A stretch of DNA of 55,032 bases. Source: Mycobacterium sp. E796. Lineage in GTDB: Bacteria; Actinomycetota; Actinomycetes; Mycobacteriales; Mycobacteriaceae. The DNA lies in contig NZ_LZKK01000365.1 of the NCBI RefSeq assembly GCF_001672815.1, positions 1 through 55,032 on the forward strand, given 5' to 3'. This document shows, piece by piece, positions 47,713 to 55,032 of the stretch (its first letter is position 1; each line of letters opens with the position of its first letter). The translations under genes and the position numbers were made by a program. The notes below the pieces were generated by a model. It searched no databases, had not been told where the DNA came from, and saw only the letters and a program-made list of their open reading frames with translations.

Positions 47713-48605
47713 GACGCACACCTTACGGTCGCGGCCCAATCGAGCACGCGCCTCCACAGCCGCTGGCGGCTCGAGGCCATGTTGTGGCAGTGCGCGCTTT
47801 CGGAAAGCACGACGGTCGTGAGGTCGGGGCTGCGGCGATACAGGGCGGCCTCCGCGCGCGGGTCCGGTGAGACGTCGACGACACCGAAGCCGACGAGCAC
47901 CGGAACGTCGATCTGTGCGGCATGCTCGGCGACCACGCCGGGGATCATCGCGGTGCCAAATACCCTTGGTACCACCGACTTTGCGGTGACGCAGTCCGCC
48001 GCCACGACATCGGCGGGCACATCGGTCAGGTGAAACCAACTCTGCATGTACTCGCGCGGGCCCTCGGCATACGGCTCGGGAAGAGCAGCGAGGATCTGCT
48101 TGGCCAGCTCGGCGCGGCCCTCGGCGGTGCGCGCCCGGGCGATGAAGCCGGCATCCAGGTTCAGCGGAGCGACGTGTTGGTTGGTGCAGCCGAGGACCGC
48201 CAGGCCTGCATAGCTGGAAAACAGCGATTGCTGAACGATCGCAAGGTAACCGCCCAGCGAATGCGCTACGGCCAGCGTGGGGACGCGCTCGCCCGTCGCC
48301 TCCGGCAGCGCGGAGACGGCCCGCGCGAGCGCGGCGGCGATGTCGGCGAAATCGAAATCCTTTACCGGCTTGGAACTTTCGCCGGTGCCCAGCGGATCGA
48401 TCGTCACGACACCATAGCCGTTCGCCGTTGCGAAGTCGGCAAAGCTGTAGCCGCTGTGGCCCGGGAACTTCAGGTCCCAGTACTCGCGACTGTAGGTGCC
48501 GCCCGGCAGGCAGACGAATAGGGCGTCGGCGCCGCTGTGCGCCGGGTAGTAGGTGGCCGCCAACCACGCATGCTCGCCGACGACGTCGCTGACCTCGAAG
48601 CGCAT
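47709..48605 (-). CDS. Alpha/beta-hydrolase
   Basis: 298-residue alpha/beta-hydrolase. The nucleophile elbow is VAHSLGGYLA (Ser in AHSLG), an acid is in the DVSPDPRAEAALY strand end, and the base His is in ESAHCHNMASS. The N-terminal part (LPGGTYSREYWDLKFPG) forms the oxyanion region. ATG at 48605 has a GAGGTG site; an upstream extension to 48641 is not needed. It overlaps DoxX in a GTGA pair, an unusual hydrolase-DoxX coupling. Substrate unknown. Confidence 0.88.
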   Translation of the reverse strand: MRFEVSDVVGEHAWLAATYYPAHSGADALFVCLPGGTYSREYWDLKFPGHSGYSFADFATANGYGVVTIDPLGTGESSKPVKDFDFADIAAALARAVSALPEATGERVPTLAVAHSLGGYLAIVQQSLFSSYAGLAVLGCTNQHVAPLNLDAGFIARARTAEGRAELAKQILAALPEPYAEGPREYMQSWFHLTDVPADVVAADCVTAKSVVPRVFGTAMIPGVVAEHAAQIDVPVLVGFGVVDVSPDPRAEAALYRRSPDLTTVVLSESAHCHNMASSRQRLWRRVLDWAATVRCAS

Positions 48606-48661
48606 GGGGCGTGGCACCTCAACAAAGTAACGCCGCGCCACTCTCCGCAGATATTCACGGC

Positions 48662-49375
48662 ATGATCGGCACCCGCACTGCGACCGCGATCCGGGCGGCC
48701 GGCGTCGCCATGCTGGCGGCCGCCACCGCGCTGGGTCTGGCGGTGGGCACCGCGCACGCCACGCCCGACCCGCCGCGCGGCGCGGGCACGCTGTACGGCA
48801 ACCCGGCGGCGGCCGCCCCGTTCTGGCGCTACCAGGGATATGACGACGACTGCGTGGAGATGGCGGTCGCCGACGTGGTCGGTGAACTGACCGGCAAGCC
48901 GCCCTCCGAGCAGGCCATCGTCAAGCTGGCCCAGGCTACGCCGAGCACCGTCCACTCCGGACCGATCTACACCAAGCCGAAGAAGCGCAAGCCCGGCGCC
49001 GGGACCTCGTTCGACGACGAGCCGGCGTTGCTCGCGCACTACGGCATCCACGCCACCTCGACCGACGAGGAGAGCGCCGCGAAGACCGGTGTCCCGACGG
49101 GAATGTCGGCGCTCGAGCAGGATCTGGCCAAGGGCCGCAAGGTGATCGTCGGGGTCAACTCCGAAGTCATCTGGCGCGAGCCCGTCGAGGACAAGACCCC
49201 GGACGGCCAACCGGAAGCCAACCACGCCGTCGTGGTCACCGGCGTCGACACCGCGGCCGGCATCGTGCACCTCAACGACAGCGGCAGCGAGGAGGGTCGC
49301 GACGAACAGGTGCCGATCGACGTCTTCGCCCGATCGTGGGCCAGCAGCGACGACCAGATGACGGTCACCGGTTAG
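48662..49375 (+). CDS. Secreted C39-like cysteine-peptidase-fold protein
   Basis: 237-residue exported protein. A Sec signal (AIRAAGVAMLAAATALGLAVGTAHA, cleavage near residue 34) precedes a C39/papain-like domain. The probable catalytic Cys is in YQGYDDDCVEMAVADVVGEL and the His is in EANHAVVVTGVDTAAGIVHLNDSG. There is a long linker (TKPKKRKPGAG). Substrates of secreted C39-like proteins in mycobacteria are not known; peptidoglycan or envelope peptides are plausible. ATG at 48662; the longer frame from 48611 gives a worse signal peptide. Overlaps the convergent hydrolase gene by 11 bp. Confidence 0.82.
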   Translation: MIGTRTATAIRAAGVAMLAAATALGLAVGTAHATPDPPRGAGTLYGNPAAAAPFWRYQGYDDDCVEMAVADVVGELTGKPPSEQAIVKLAQATPSTVHSGPIYTKPKKRKPGAGTSFDDEPALLAHYGIHATSTDEESAAKTGVPTGMSALEQDLAKGRKVIVGVNSEVIWREPVEDKTPDGQPEANHAVVVTGVDTAAGIVHLNDSGSEEGRDEQVPIDVFARSWASSDDQMTVTG

Positions 49376-50240
49376 GGACGACAGCCGCCTCCAGCAGGCC
49401 GACCAGCGCGTCGGTCACGTCGCGGGGGCGCTCCTCCATGACGTAGTGGTCGGCGCCGCGCAGGGGGATCAGCCTGGCGTTGGGAATGCGGTCGGCGAGT
49501 TCGCGGGCCGTGCCAAAGGGGATGTACGGATCACGCTCACCCCAGATGACCGCGACCGGGCAGCGGATGGACGCGAGCCCGTCGGCCAGCCAACCGACAG
49601 CGGGAACCGGGTAGTGGGCGAAGAACTCCCAAAACGTGCGCCGGCCTTCGGGTGTGCGCATCCAGCCCAGGTATTCGGCTTCCAGCGCGGCATCGAAGCA
49701 GCCGAGTCTTCGGTAACGGGTCAGGGCCGCGTGGTGCAGCGCGGCCAACGGCAGCCGGCGCGCGGCCGCGGCCAACACGGGATGGGTCGCGATCCGGTGC
49801 TCCCCCAACGAGAACCGGTAGAACCATGGGCGGAAGATTCCGTGCGCCCGGGTGTTCAGCAGCGCGAGCCGTTGCACCCGCTCGGGGTGGCGGATGACGT
49901 AGCCGAGCCCGACGAAGCCGCCGTAGTCGTGCGCGCACAGGTTGAATCGTTGCCAACCCAACCGTTGCACCAGCCGTTCGAGGCGGTCGACCTCGTTGTC
50001 GTACGTCGGCGGTGTCGACGGTGGATCGGACCGGCCGAATCCGGGCCAGTCGGGCGCGACGACACGGTGGTTGTCGGCCAGCGCCGGGATCTGGTGGCGC
50101 CAGCAGGACGCGCTCTGCGGATAGCCGTGCAGCAGCAGCACCGGCTCGCCGCTGCCGGCGGTCACGGCGAAGACCTTGCGCCCGTCGACATCCAACATGC
50201 TCGAAAATGTATTCGGAAACCGCTCTGCGCCAACCCGCAC
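49365..50240 (-). CDS. Alpha/beta-hydrolase, epoxide-hydrolase / haloacetate-dehalogenase type
   Basis: 291-residue alpha/beta-hydrolase with the HGYPQSASCWRHQIPALA oxyanion motif, an Asp nucleophile (LCAHDYGGFVG), the acid site WGERDPYIPF and the base His in RGADHYVMEERP. An Asp nucleophile points to epoxide hydrolase or dehalogenase rather than esterase activity. GTG at 50240 is the longest start; ATG at 50198 is possible. The TetR gene ends 39 bp upstream on the same strand, so hydrolase and TetR may be co-transcribed and linked to MmpL export. Substrate unknown. Confidence 0.87.
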   Translation of the reverse strand: MRVGAERFPNTFSSMLDVDGRKVFAVTAGSGEPVLLLHGYPQSASCWRHQIPALADNHRVVAPDWPGFGRSDPPSTPPTYDNEVDRLERLVQRLGWQRFNLCAHDYGGFVGLGYVIRHPERVQRLALLNTRAHGIFRPWFYRFSLGEHRIATHPVLAAAARRLPLAALHHAALTRYRRLGCFDAALEAEYLGWMRTPEGRRTFWEFFAHYPVPAVGWLADGLASIRCPVAVIWGERDPYIPFGTARELADRIPNARLIPLRGADHYVMEERPRDVTDALVGLLEAAVVPNR

Positions 50241-50278
50241 ATCGAGACGGGTGGCGCTCCATTACGGCCAGCGCGATA

Positions 50279-50839
50279 TTACGACGGGGCCGGCCCAGTT
50301 AGTAACTGCCGAAAGACCGGGCCGGCCCAACGGCTTAGCTCTTCGCGGCTGAGGTTGGCGATCGGTGTGCCGAGCACGGATCGCGTCGCGGCAAGCCCGA
50401 TGACGAACGCATCCGTCAACGCAATCCGCTGCAGGTGATGGTCCGGCGTGGCGCCCCTCAGCGTCGGCGCGACATGCGTGGCCAAAGTTTCGTTGAGCGT
50501 GTCCGCCGCGACCCGGCTTGTCATCGCCGCCCGCAGCAACGCCAGGAACGACTGGTCGTCTTCCCACACCGCGAAATAGCGCGGCAGCAACATGTCCGCA
50601 ATGTCGCCAGGGTCGGCCCTCGTCAGGTCGGGCAGCTTGATGGTGAATTCGGTCGCTGTGGCGAACAAGTCCTGCTTGCTGCCGAAGTAGCGGATCACCA
50701 GCGCAGCGTCCACGCCGACATCCGCCGCGATGGCCCGCAAGGTGGTGCGCTCGAAACCTTCCGTCGCGAAACGGCGGCGCGCCGCCGCGAGGATGTCGGC
50801 GCGGGTCTGAGCTGCGTTTCGAGGCCTCTTCGTACCCAT
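50279..50839 (-). CDS. TetR-family regulator, divergent from MmpL
   Basis: 186-residue TetR regulator with RTTLRAIAADVGVDAALVIRYFGSKQDLF as helix-turn-helix and a compact effector domain. ATG at 50839. It is divergent from the MmpL gene, with repeated GTTGAC/AAGTCACC sequences in between (50865-50932). Repression of the transporter until an envelope-active ligand appears is the usual pattern for such pairs. Confidence 0.9.
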   Translation of the reverse strand: MGTKRPRNAAQTRADILAAARRRFATEGFERTTLRAIAADVGVDAALVIRYFGSKQDLFATATEFTIKLPDLTRADPGDIADMLLPRYFAVWEDDQSFLALLRAAMTSRVAADTLNETLATHVAPTLRGATPDHHLQRIALTDAFVIGLAATRSVLGTPIANLSREELSRWAGPVFRQLLTGPAPS

Positions 50840-50864
50840 CCCCAGACTCTATGTCAGCCGCTGT

Positions 50865-50932
50865 TGACTTGAGGCCGCGACGCGGCGTACGCTTCAAGTC
50901 ACCCATTGTTGACAAAAGTCACCGACCGTTGA
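50865..50932. promoter_or_regulatory. Operator region between TetR and MmpL
   Basis: TGACTTGA (50865-50872) and TCAAGTCA (50894-50901) form an 8-bp inverted repeat. A direct repeat of the form AAGTCACC-N5-GTTGA occurs at 50896-50912 and 50916-50932, with a 20-bp period (two helical turns). The set is consistent with cooperative TetR sites over the MmpL promoter. Confidence 0.55.
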
Positions 50933-50963
50933 GATCGGAATTTTTAAAGGGCGGGTGGTCCCC

Positions 50964-53330
50964 ATGGCGGGCGACATCGGACGGTCTGGAACGGCAACCC
51001 GTAGGACGGCGGTCACCGACACCACCCGTGCATTCCGGGGCGGCCTGCTGCGCCGCATCGCAGGGCTGGCCATCGCCGCCCCGGCGCGGACGATCGCTAT
51101 CGCAGGGCTCGTGATGGTGGCCGCAGGCATCTTCGGGATCCCGGTCGCCAAGAGCCTGTCGGCCGGCGGGCTGCAGGATCCCACGTCCGAATCGGCAAGG
51201 GCAGCAAAGCTTCTGACTGACAAGTTCGGCCAGGGCGACGTGCAACTGCTGTTCATCGTTTCCGACCCGGACGGCGCCACGAGCACGGCGGCCCGCGCGG
51301 TCGGCACCGATATCGTCGATCAGCTGAGCCGGTCCGCGCACGTGACCAGCGTGACCTCGGCATGGACCGCGCCGCCGGCCGCCGCCGCGTCGCTGGTGAG
51401 CAAGGACGGAAGGTCCGGGCTGATCGTCGCGGGTATCGGTGGCGGCGAGACCGACTCGCAAAAGTACGCCGACGCCCTGTCGCAGCGGTTCGCGCACGAC
51501 CGCAATGGGGTCGGCGTGCGGTCAGGCGGGGTCGCGATGGTCAACGCGCAGATCACCGAGCAGGCGCAGCGCGACGTGCTGGTGGTGGAGACGATCGCTA
51601 TCCCGCTCAGCTTCGTCGTGCTGGTGTGGGTGTTCGGCGGCTTGTTCACCGCCGCCTTGCCCATCGCGATCGGCGGAATGTCGATCCTGGGCACGCTCGC
51701 GGTGCTCCGCCTGATCGCGTTCACCACCGATGTGTCGATCTTTGCGCTCAACCTCAGCACCGCGTTGGGCCTGGCCCTCGCGATCGACTACACGTTGCTC
51801 ATCATCAGCCGCTTCCGGGACGAGATGGCCGGCGGGGCAAGCCGTGACGACGCGCTCATTCACACCATGGCGACCGCGGGCCGCACGGTGTTGTTCTCGG
51901 CCACGACGGTCGCGCTGTCGATGGCCGCAATGATCCTGTTTCCGATGCACTTCCTGAAGTCGTTCGGCTACGCAGGAATCGCGACGGTCGCGTTCACCGC
52001 GACGGCGGCGGTGGTGATCACGCCCGCGGCCATCGTCCTGCTCGGGGATCGATTGAATGCGCTCGACGTGCGTCGGCTAGCGCGCCGCGTGCGCGGCCGG
52101 ACGGCGCCGGCCCGCATGCCCGTAAAAGAGGAATTCTGGTATCGATCAACGCGATTCGTCATCCGGCACGCGATTCCCATCGGGCTGAGCGTGGTTGGGT
52201 TGTTGTTGCTGGTCGGTATGCCGTTCCTCGGGGTGCGGTGGGGATTTCCCGATGACCGGGTGCTGCCGAACTCCGCTTCGGCTCGCCAGGTCGGCGATCA
52301 GTTGCGCGGCGATTTCGCCAACGACTCGGCCACCTCGATCAGCGTCGTCGTCCCGGACATCGACGGCGTGCCGGATTCCGAAATCGCGAGGTACTCAGCG
52401 GATCTGTCGCGGGTGCCCGATGTGTCGGCGGTGTCGGGTCCGGTCGGCACCTTCGTGACCGGGGCGATGGTCGCACCGCCTTCGGCACCGATTGGCCGGG
52501 CACAGGGCAGTGCGTTTCTCACCGTCAGGACCACCGCGCCGCTCTTCTCGGACCGGTCCGAGGCGCAGCTGCGTCGCCTGCACGGGATACCGCGCCCCGA
52601 CGGGAGGGCGGTCGAGTTCGGCGGGACCGCCCAGACTAATCGGGACAGCGTCAAGGCGATTACGTCGCGCCTGCCGTTGGTGCTGGGCCTGATAGCCTCG
52701 GTCACTTTCGTATTGCTGTTCCTCCTGACGGGCAGCGTAGTGATGCCGCTCAAAGCTCTTGTCCTCAATATGCTTTCGCTGACAGCGGCGTTCGGTGCGA
52801 TGGTGTGGATCTTTCAGGACCACCACCTCGGCGGCCTCGGAACCACATCCACCGGGACGCTGGTGGCCAACATGCCGGTGCTACTGTTCTGCATCGCCTT
52901 CGGCCTGTCGATGGACTACGAAGTCTTCGTTGTTTCGCGCATCCGTGAATTCTGGCTCGCCTCGGGGCGCACCCGCGCCGACAACGACGAGAGCGTCGCG
53001 CTCGGCGTGGCCCGCACGGGTCGGGTGGTAACGGCGGCAGCGCTGGTGATGTCGATCTCGTTCGCCGCGTTGATCGCCGCGCAGGTGTCGTTCATGCGGA
53101 TGTTCGGAGTGGGCCTGACGCTGGCAGTGGCCGCGGACGCCACGCTGGTGCGCATGGTGCTGCTGCCGGCGTTCATGCACGTGATGGGACGGTGGAATTG
53201 GTGGTCGCCCAACTGGCTGGTGTGGCTGCACGCGCGTTTCGGAATCAGCGAGGGTAGCGCCATCGCGAACCCGATGAAGAACGATGACGAGAGCGGGAGC
53301 ACCGAAGCGCTTGCTGCAGTGCCTACCTAG
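50964..53330 (+). CDS. MmpL-family RND transporter (MmpS-independent type)
   Basis: 788-residue inner-membrane transporter with two bundles of membrane helices and two moderate periplasmic domains. Proton-relay Asp-Tyr pairs are IDYTLLIISRF (first bundle) and MDYEVFVVSRIREFW (second). There is no coiled-coil insertion and no mmpS partner, which sets it apart from the 954-residue MmpL at 10882 and closer to MmpL3/11/13-type lipid exporters. ATG at 50964; GTG 50955 is close upstream. Divergent from a TetR. Cargo unknown; an envelope lipid is expected from the family. Confidence 0.95.
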   Translation: MAGDIGRSGTATRRTAVTDTTRAFRGGLLRRIAGLAIAAPARTIAIAGLVMVAAGIFGIPVAKSLSAGGLQDPTSESARAAKLLTDKFGQGDVQLLFIVSDPDGATSTAARAVGTDIVDQLSRSAHVTSVTSAWTAPPAAAASLVSKDGRSGLIVAGIGGGETDSQKYADALSQRFAHDRNGVGVRSGGVAMVNAQITEQAQRDVLVVETIAIPLSFVVLVWVFGGLFTAALPIAIGGMSILGTLAVLRLIAFTTDVSIFALNLSTALGLALAIDYTLLIISRFRDEMAGGASRDDALIHTMATAGRTVLFSATTVALSMAAMILFPMHFLKSFGYAGIATVAFTATAAVVITPAAIVLLGDRLNALDVRRLARRVRGRTAPARMPVKEEFWYRSTRFVIRHAIPIGLSVVGLLLLVGMPFLGVRWGFPDDRVLPNSASARQVGDQLRGDFANDSATSISVVVPDIDGVPDSEIARYSADLSRVPDVSAVSGPVGTFVTGAMVAPPSAPIGRAQGSAFLTVRTTAPLFSDRSEAQLRRLHGIPRPDGRAVEFGGTAQTNRDSVKAITSRLPLVLGLIASVTFVLLFLLTGSVVMPLKALVLNMLSLTAAFGAMVWIFQDHHLGGLGTTSTGTLVANMPVLLFCIAFGLSMDYEVFVVSRIREFWLASGRTRADNDESVALGVARTGRVVTAAALVMSISFAALIAAQVSFMRMFGVGLTLAVAADATLVRMVLLPAFMHVMGRWNWWSPNWLVWLHARFGISEGSAIANPMKNDDESGSTEALAAVPT

Positions 53331-53414
53331 GCCGCACCCGAGTGCACGGGTCTTGGCACGCGTGGTTGATTCCCGGCAGCATCTGACGGGCGCAGCGCAA
53401 CGCGCCCACCCAAC

Positions 53415-54044
53415 CTACGGTGGGTCATTGCCATCGGTCTCATGCTCCCTATATCTGGCCGTCCACGCTGCCTGTTCGGTACCCAGAGCGCAGCCTAATG
53501 TGCGCAGACACATTTTGGTGAGTTCAACCCGCGAGACAGTCTGCGATTGAACCCATTTCACGCATGCCGCGCGGACGAACGCCAACCAGCCCTCTACGGC
53601 GAGTTCGACTGCATCGCGCACGCATCCCTGCGCGACGAGTTGATCGATCAGCCGTTGACCCACGACGTTGAGCTCTTCGGAGATGATCGCCCGGATTGCG
53701 GGGTCATCCGACAACGCGCCGCGATTGATCGTCACCGCTTCATATGGATGATCGACAAACGACTGGATGTGGGCTTCGAGTCCGGTGGCAAGCTGCTCCG
53801 CGAGCGGTAGCTGCGGATCAGGGACTACGCGCGCCAGTAACCGGTTACTGGCGCGCTTGAATATCGCTACGTAAATGTCTCGCTTGCTGGGATAATAGTG
53901 ATATAGCGTCGCTCTGGATACGCCGGCGCGCGCCGCAATGTCCTCCATCCAGACGTCGTCGTAAGGATTGTCCGCGAACAGCGATGCTGCGATGTCGAGC
54001 AACTGTTCGCGCCGCTGCTGCGGCTCCAGCCGGCGTCGTGTCAC
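53415..54044 (-). CDS. TetR-family regulator
   Basis: 209-residue TetR regulator. Helix-turn-helix VWMEDIAARAGVSRATLYHYYPSKRDIYVAIF at about residues 31-62, then an effector domain with an aromatic-rich C-terminal helix (EGWLAFVRAACVKWVQ). GTG at 54044. The MmpL gene ends 85 bp away, convergent, and no gene lies within 500 bp upstream, so the target cannot be read from context. Confidence 0.88.
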   Translation of the reverse strand: MTRRRLEPQQRREQLLDIAASLFADNPYDDVWMEDIAARAGVSRATLYHYYPSKRDIYVAIFKRASNRLLARVVPDPQLPLAEQLATGLEAHIQSFVDHPYEAVTINRGALSDDPAIRAIISEELNVVGQRLIDQLVAQGCVRDAVELAVEGWLAFVRAACVKWVQSQTVSRVELTKMCLRTLGCALGTEQAAWTARYREHETDGNDPP

Positions 54045-54553
54045 CTGCGGCCGCTGCCGACGTTCGGCCCTAAACTGCCAACCGCCAGCCCACTAGGTTG
54101 CCACCTGCACCCACGAATGAAGGACAAGCCTCCGCCGCGGACCAATTCACCGGGTCCCGCTACAACGCGATTGCTGGTTTCAGAACATGAGATGACCAAT
54201 TGCGGAATCGAAGTCCAAACCCTTGCCGCCATGAGCTCGGCAGGCCGACCGGCCCTCGACGGCATGATGCTCCTTGCTTTACCAAAGACCCCGAGCACGC
54301 GGCGAATTCATCGCATGCGCCGGTAGGAAATTCTAATGCAGTAGCCCGGGAGACGCAGTCGACACGTTCCGCCTGCCGGGAAAGCGCAGACATAAAGGCG
54401 TTCGGCGTCTCCATGCCGCCTCGCGAATAAGGGCAGCGTCGTGGGCTGCGTCGACAAGGATGGCCTCAGACTCGTCATCGACAACCAAAACGTTCTTACC
54501 GATCCTCCAGGCGTCAGCTGTCGAGCGCGAACGTGCTGGGTTATCACGTGGGT
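54045..54553. other. 509-bp stretch without a convincing gene
   Basis: Lower in G+C and without codon bias in any frame. Short frames (54117-54326 plus, 54333-54617 minus, 54308-54547 minus) are overlapping and none resembles a family that I recognise. It may hold a decayed gene; I cannot say of what kind. Confidence 0.5.
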
Positions 54554-54854
54554 TTACTTGATCGAGGCAGCCAGGTCCCCCGACATGGCGGCGAGCTGCG
54601 GACCCCAGCTGGACCACCCATGATCACCACTGGTCGGGAAGTCAAAGTGGCCGTTGTGGCCACCCACCCCGCGATAGTGCGCGAAGAACGCCCGATTGCT
54701 GCCTTGCGCCTGGTCCGCATAACCGATCATCGCTGCCGGATCACTGGCGGTCAGCGTCCCTGGGCTAAACACCCACAACCGAGTGCCGTTGTCGGCCAAC
54801 AGCTGCACGTGAGCGTCAGGGTCATGCCATTTCCACCGACCGAGCTGCGCCGGG
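54554..54854 (-). pseudogene. C-terminal fragment of an antigen-85-like mycolyltransferase/esterase
   Basis: The minus strand encodes PAQLGRWKWHDPDAHVQLLA..., then LWVFSPGTLTASDP and GGHNGHFDFPTSGDHGWSSWGPQL, ending in ASIK and a stop. The GGHNG.FDFP.SG.H.W..WG block is the C-terminal signature of antigen 85 mycolyltransferases, including the catalytic His. Only the last 100 residues are present: upstream (to the right) the homology stops at 54854, where plus-strand sequence of the same gene begins. A frame open to 54949 exists but its first 32 residues are unrelated. It is a fragment, not a working gene. Confidence 0.75.
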
Positions 54855-55032
54855 TCGATGTCGGGCTTTCTCACCGTCGGAAATACCACACTCAACGGTG
54901 CGATCACCGCGGGCATGATGCAGTTCGGCGGGGTTGATACCAACAACATGTGGGGCCCGGCGCAGCTCGGTCGGTGGAAATGGCATGACCCTGACGCTCA
55001 CGTGCAGCTGTTGGCCGACAACGGCACTCGGT
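54778..55032. repeat. Fold-back inverted repeat (arms of at least 77 bp)
   Basis: 54778-54854 and 54956-55032 are exact reverse complements over 77 bp; the right arm reaches the window edge and probably continues. The 101-bp spacer contains antigen-85-like plus-strand coding sequence. The left arm is the same gene region read backwards. The arm boundary lies in CGCCGGG, which both partners share as microhomology. Confidence 0.9.
54849..55032 (+). CDS. Antigen-85-like mycolyltransferase/esterase, partial (internal segment)
   Basis: Plus-strand frame reading AGSMSGFLTVGNTTLNG, then MMQFGGVDTNNMWGPAQLGRW and HVQLLADNGTR to the edge. AGSMSGFL corresponds to the AGAMSGLL segment just after the catalytic Ser region of antigen 85, and NNMWGP to SDMWGP, so this is the middle of the protein in the correct order. 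The N-terminal half is missing: to the left the sequence turns into the inverted C-terminal fragment. Mycolyltransferases transfer mycolate between trehalose mycolates and the cell wall; whether this gene is intact to the right cannot be seen. Confidence 0.7.

Noticed and set aside
47248..48567. A 439-residue frame joining DoxX to upstream sequence
   Set aside because: Only the last 154 residues are DoxX; the first part is the antisense-free shadow of the hydrolase gene, which has its own clear frame and a GTGA junction.
54117..54326. 69-residue plus-strand frame
   Set aside because: Low-complexity, no codon bias, overlapped by equally long frames on the other strand.
54533..54937. 134-residue plus-strand frame across the fold-back
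   Set aside because: It is out of frame with the antigen-85-like reading on either strand and exists only because of the inversion.

Overview
The window is a high-G+C, densely packed actinobacterial chromosome segment. It is best read as a slow-growing Mycobacterium that is not M. tuberculosis. The case rests on recognisable proteins (NrdH/NrdI/NrdE/NrdF2, CYP136, FadE22, LigB, CstA, MmpS/MmpL, MspA-type porin, F420-dependent LLM enzyme) and on gene order. From memory, nrdF2 - BVMO - TetR - nrdE - nrdI - nrdH - FMN reductase - TetR - dinP - SDR - TetR - cyp136 - GntR - fadE22 - ligB - cstA follows the M. tuberculosis order Rv3048c to Rv3063. Several blocks are inserted into that backbone.

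Layout. 1-1549: end of an exported MsrB, then nrdF2 with paired NrdR-like boxes. 1567-6409: an inserted block with a TetR, a phytoene-dehydrogenase-like FAD enzyme, an SRPBCC protein, two more TetRs and an SDR, each unit with a palindromic operator. 6371-8746: the conserved BVMO and its TetR. 8843-15197: a second inserted block, methyltransferase-mmpS-mmpL-oxidoreductase-AraC, locally lower in G+C. 15420-18614: nrdHIE with its own NrdR-like box; nrdI carries an in-frame repeat insertion. 18881-24323: FMN reductase, TetR, dinP, SDR, TetR, cyp136. 24396-25033: a stand-alone LeuA regulatory-domain protein behind what looks like a leaderless branched-chain leader peptide and attenuator. 25091-32334: MEDS-type sensor, double GntR regulator and a fatty-acyl or steroid-side-chain degradation cluster (thiolase-like protein, DUF35 partner, FadE22 fusion, SDR). 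32458-36680: ligB, cstA, a SpoIIAA-like protein. 36881-40640: a two-gene micro-operon, an Hsp70-like ATPase, PPK2 and an SDR. 40644-46980: LLM oxidoreductase, then enoyl-CoA hydratase + ACAD10/11-like dehydrogenase (+) and SDR + APH-type kinase (-), with an MspA porin and a small secreted protein between them. 47046-54044: DoxX, hydrolases, a C39-like secreted protein, and TetR-flanked MmpL. 54554-55032: antigen-85-like sequence in a fold-back inverted duplication running off the edge.

How the genes work together. NrdH, NrdI, NrdE and NrdF2 form the class Ib ribonucleotide reductase system, and both transcription units retain NrdR-type boxes although about 14 kb now separates nrdF2 from nrdE. 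Much of the rest is lipid or small-acid catabolism and export under local TetR/GntR/AraC control. The most interesting candidate system is the 41.8-47.0 kb region. Its kinase, ACAD10/11-type dehydrogenase, SDR and hydratase are the parts expected for breakdown of 4-hydroxy or 4-oxo acids through a 4-phosphoacyl-CoA, and the two operons share a roughly 33-bp motif upstream. The other strong points are the leader-peptide attenuator at 25.0 kb, the repeat inserted in frame in nrdI, and the fold-back at the right edge.
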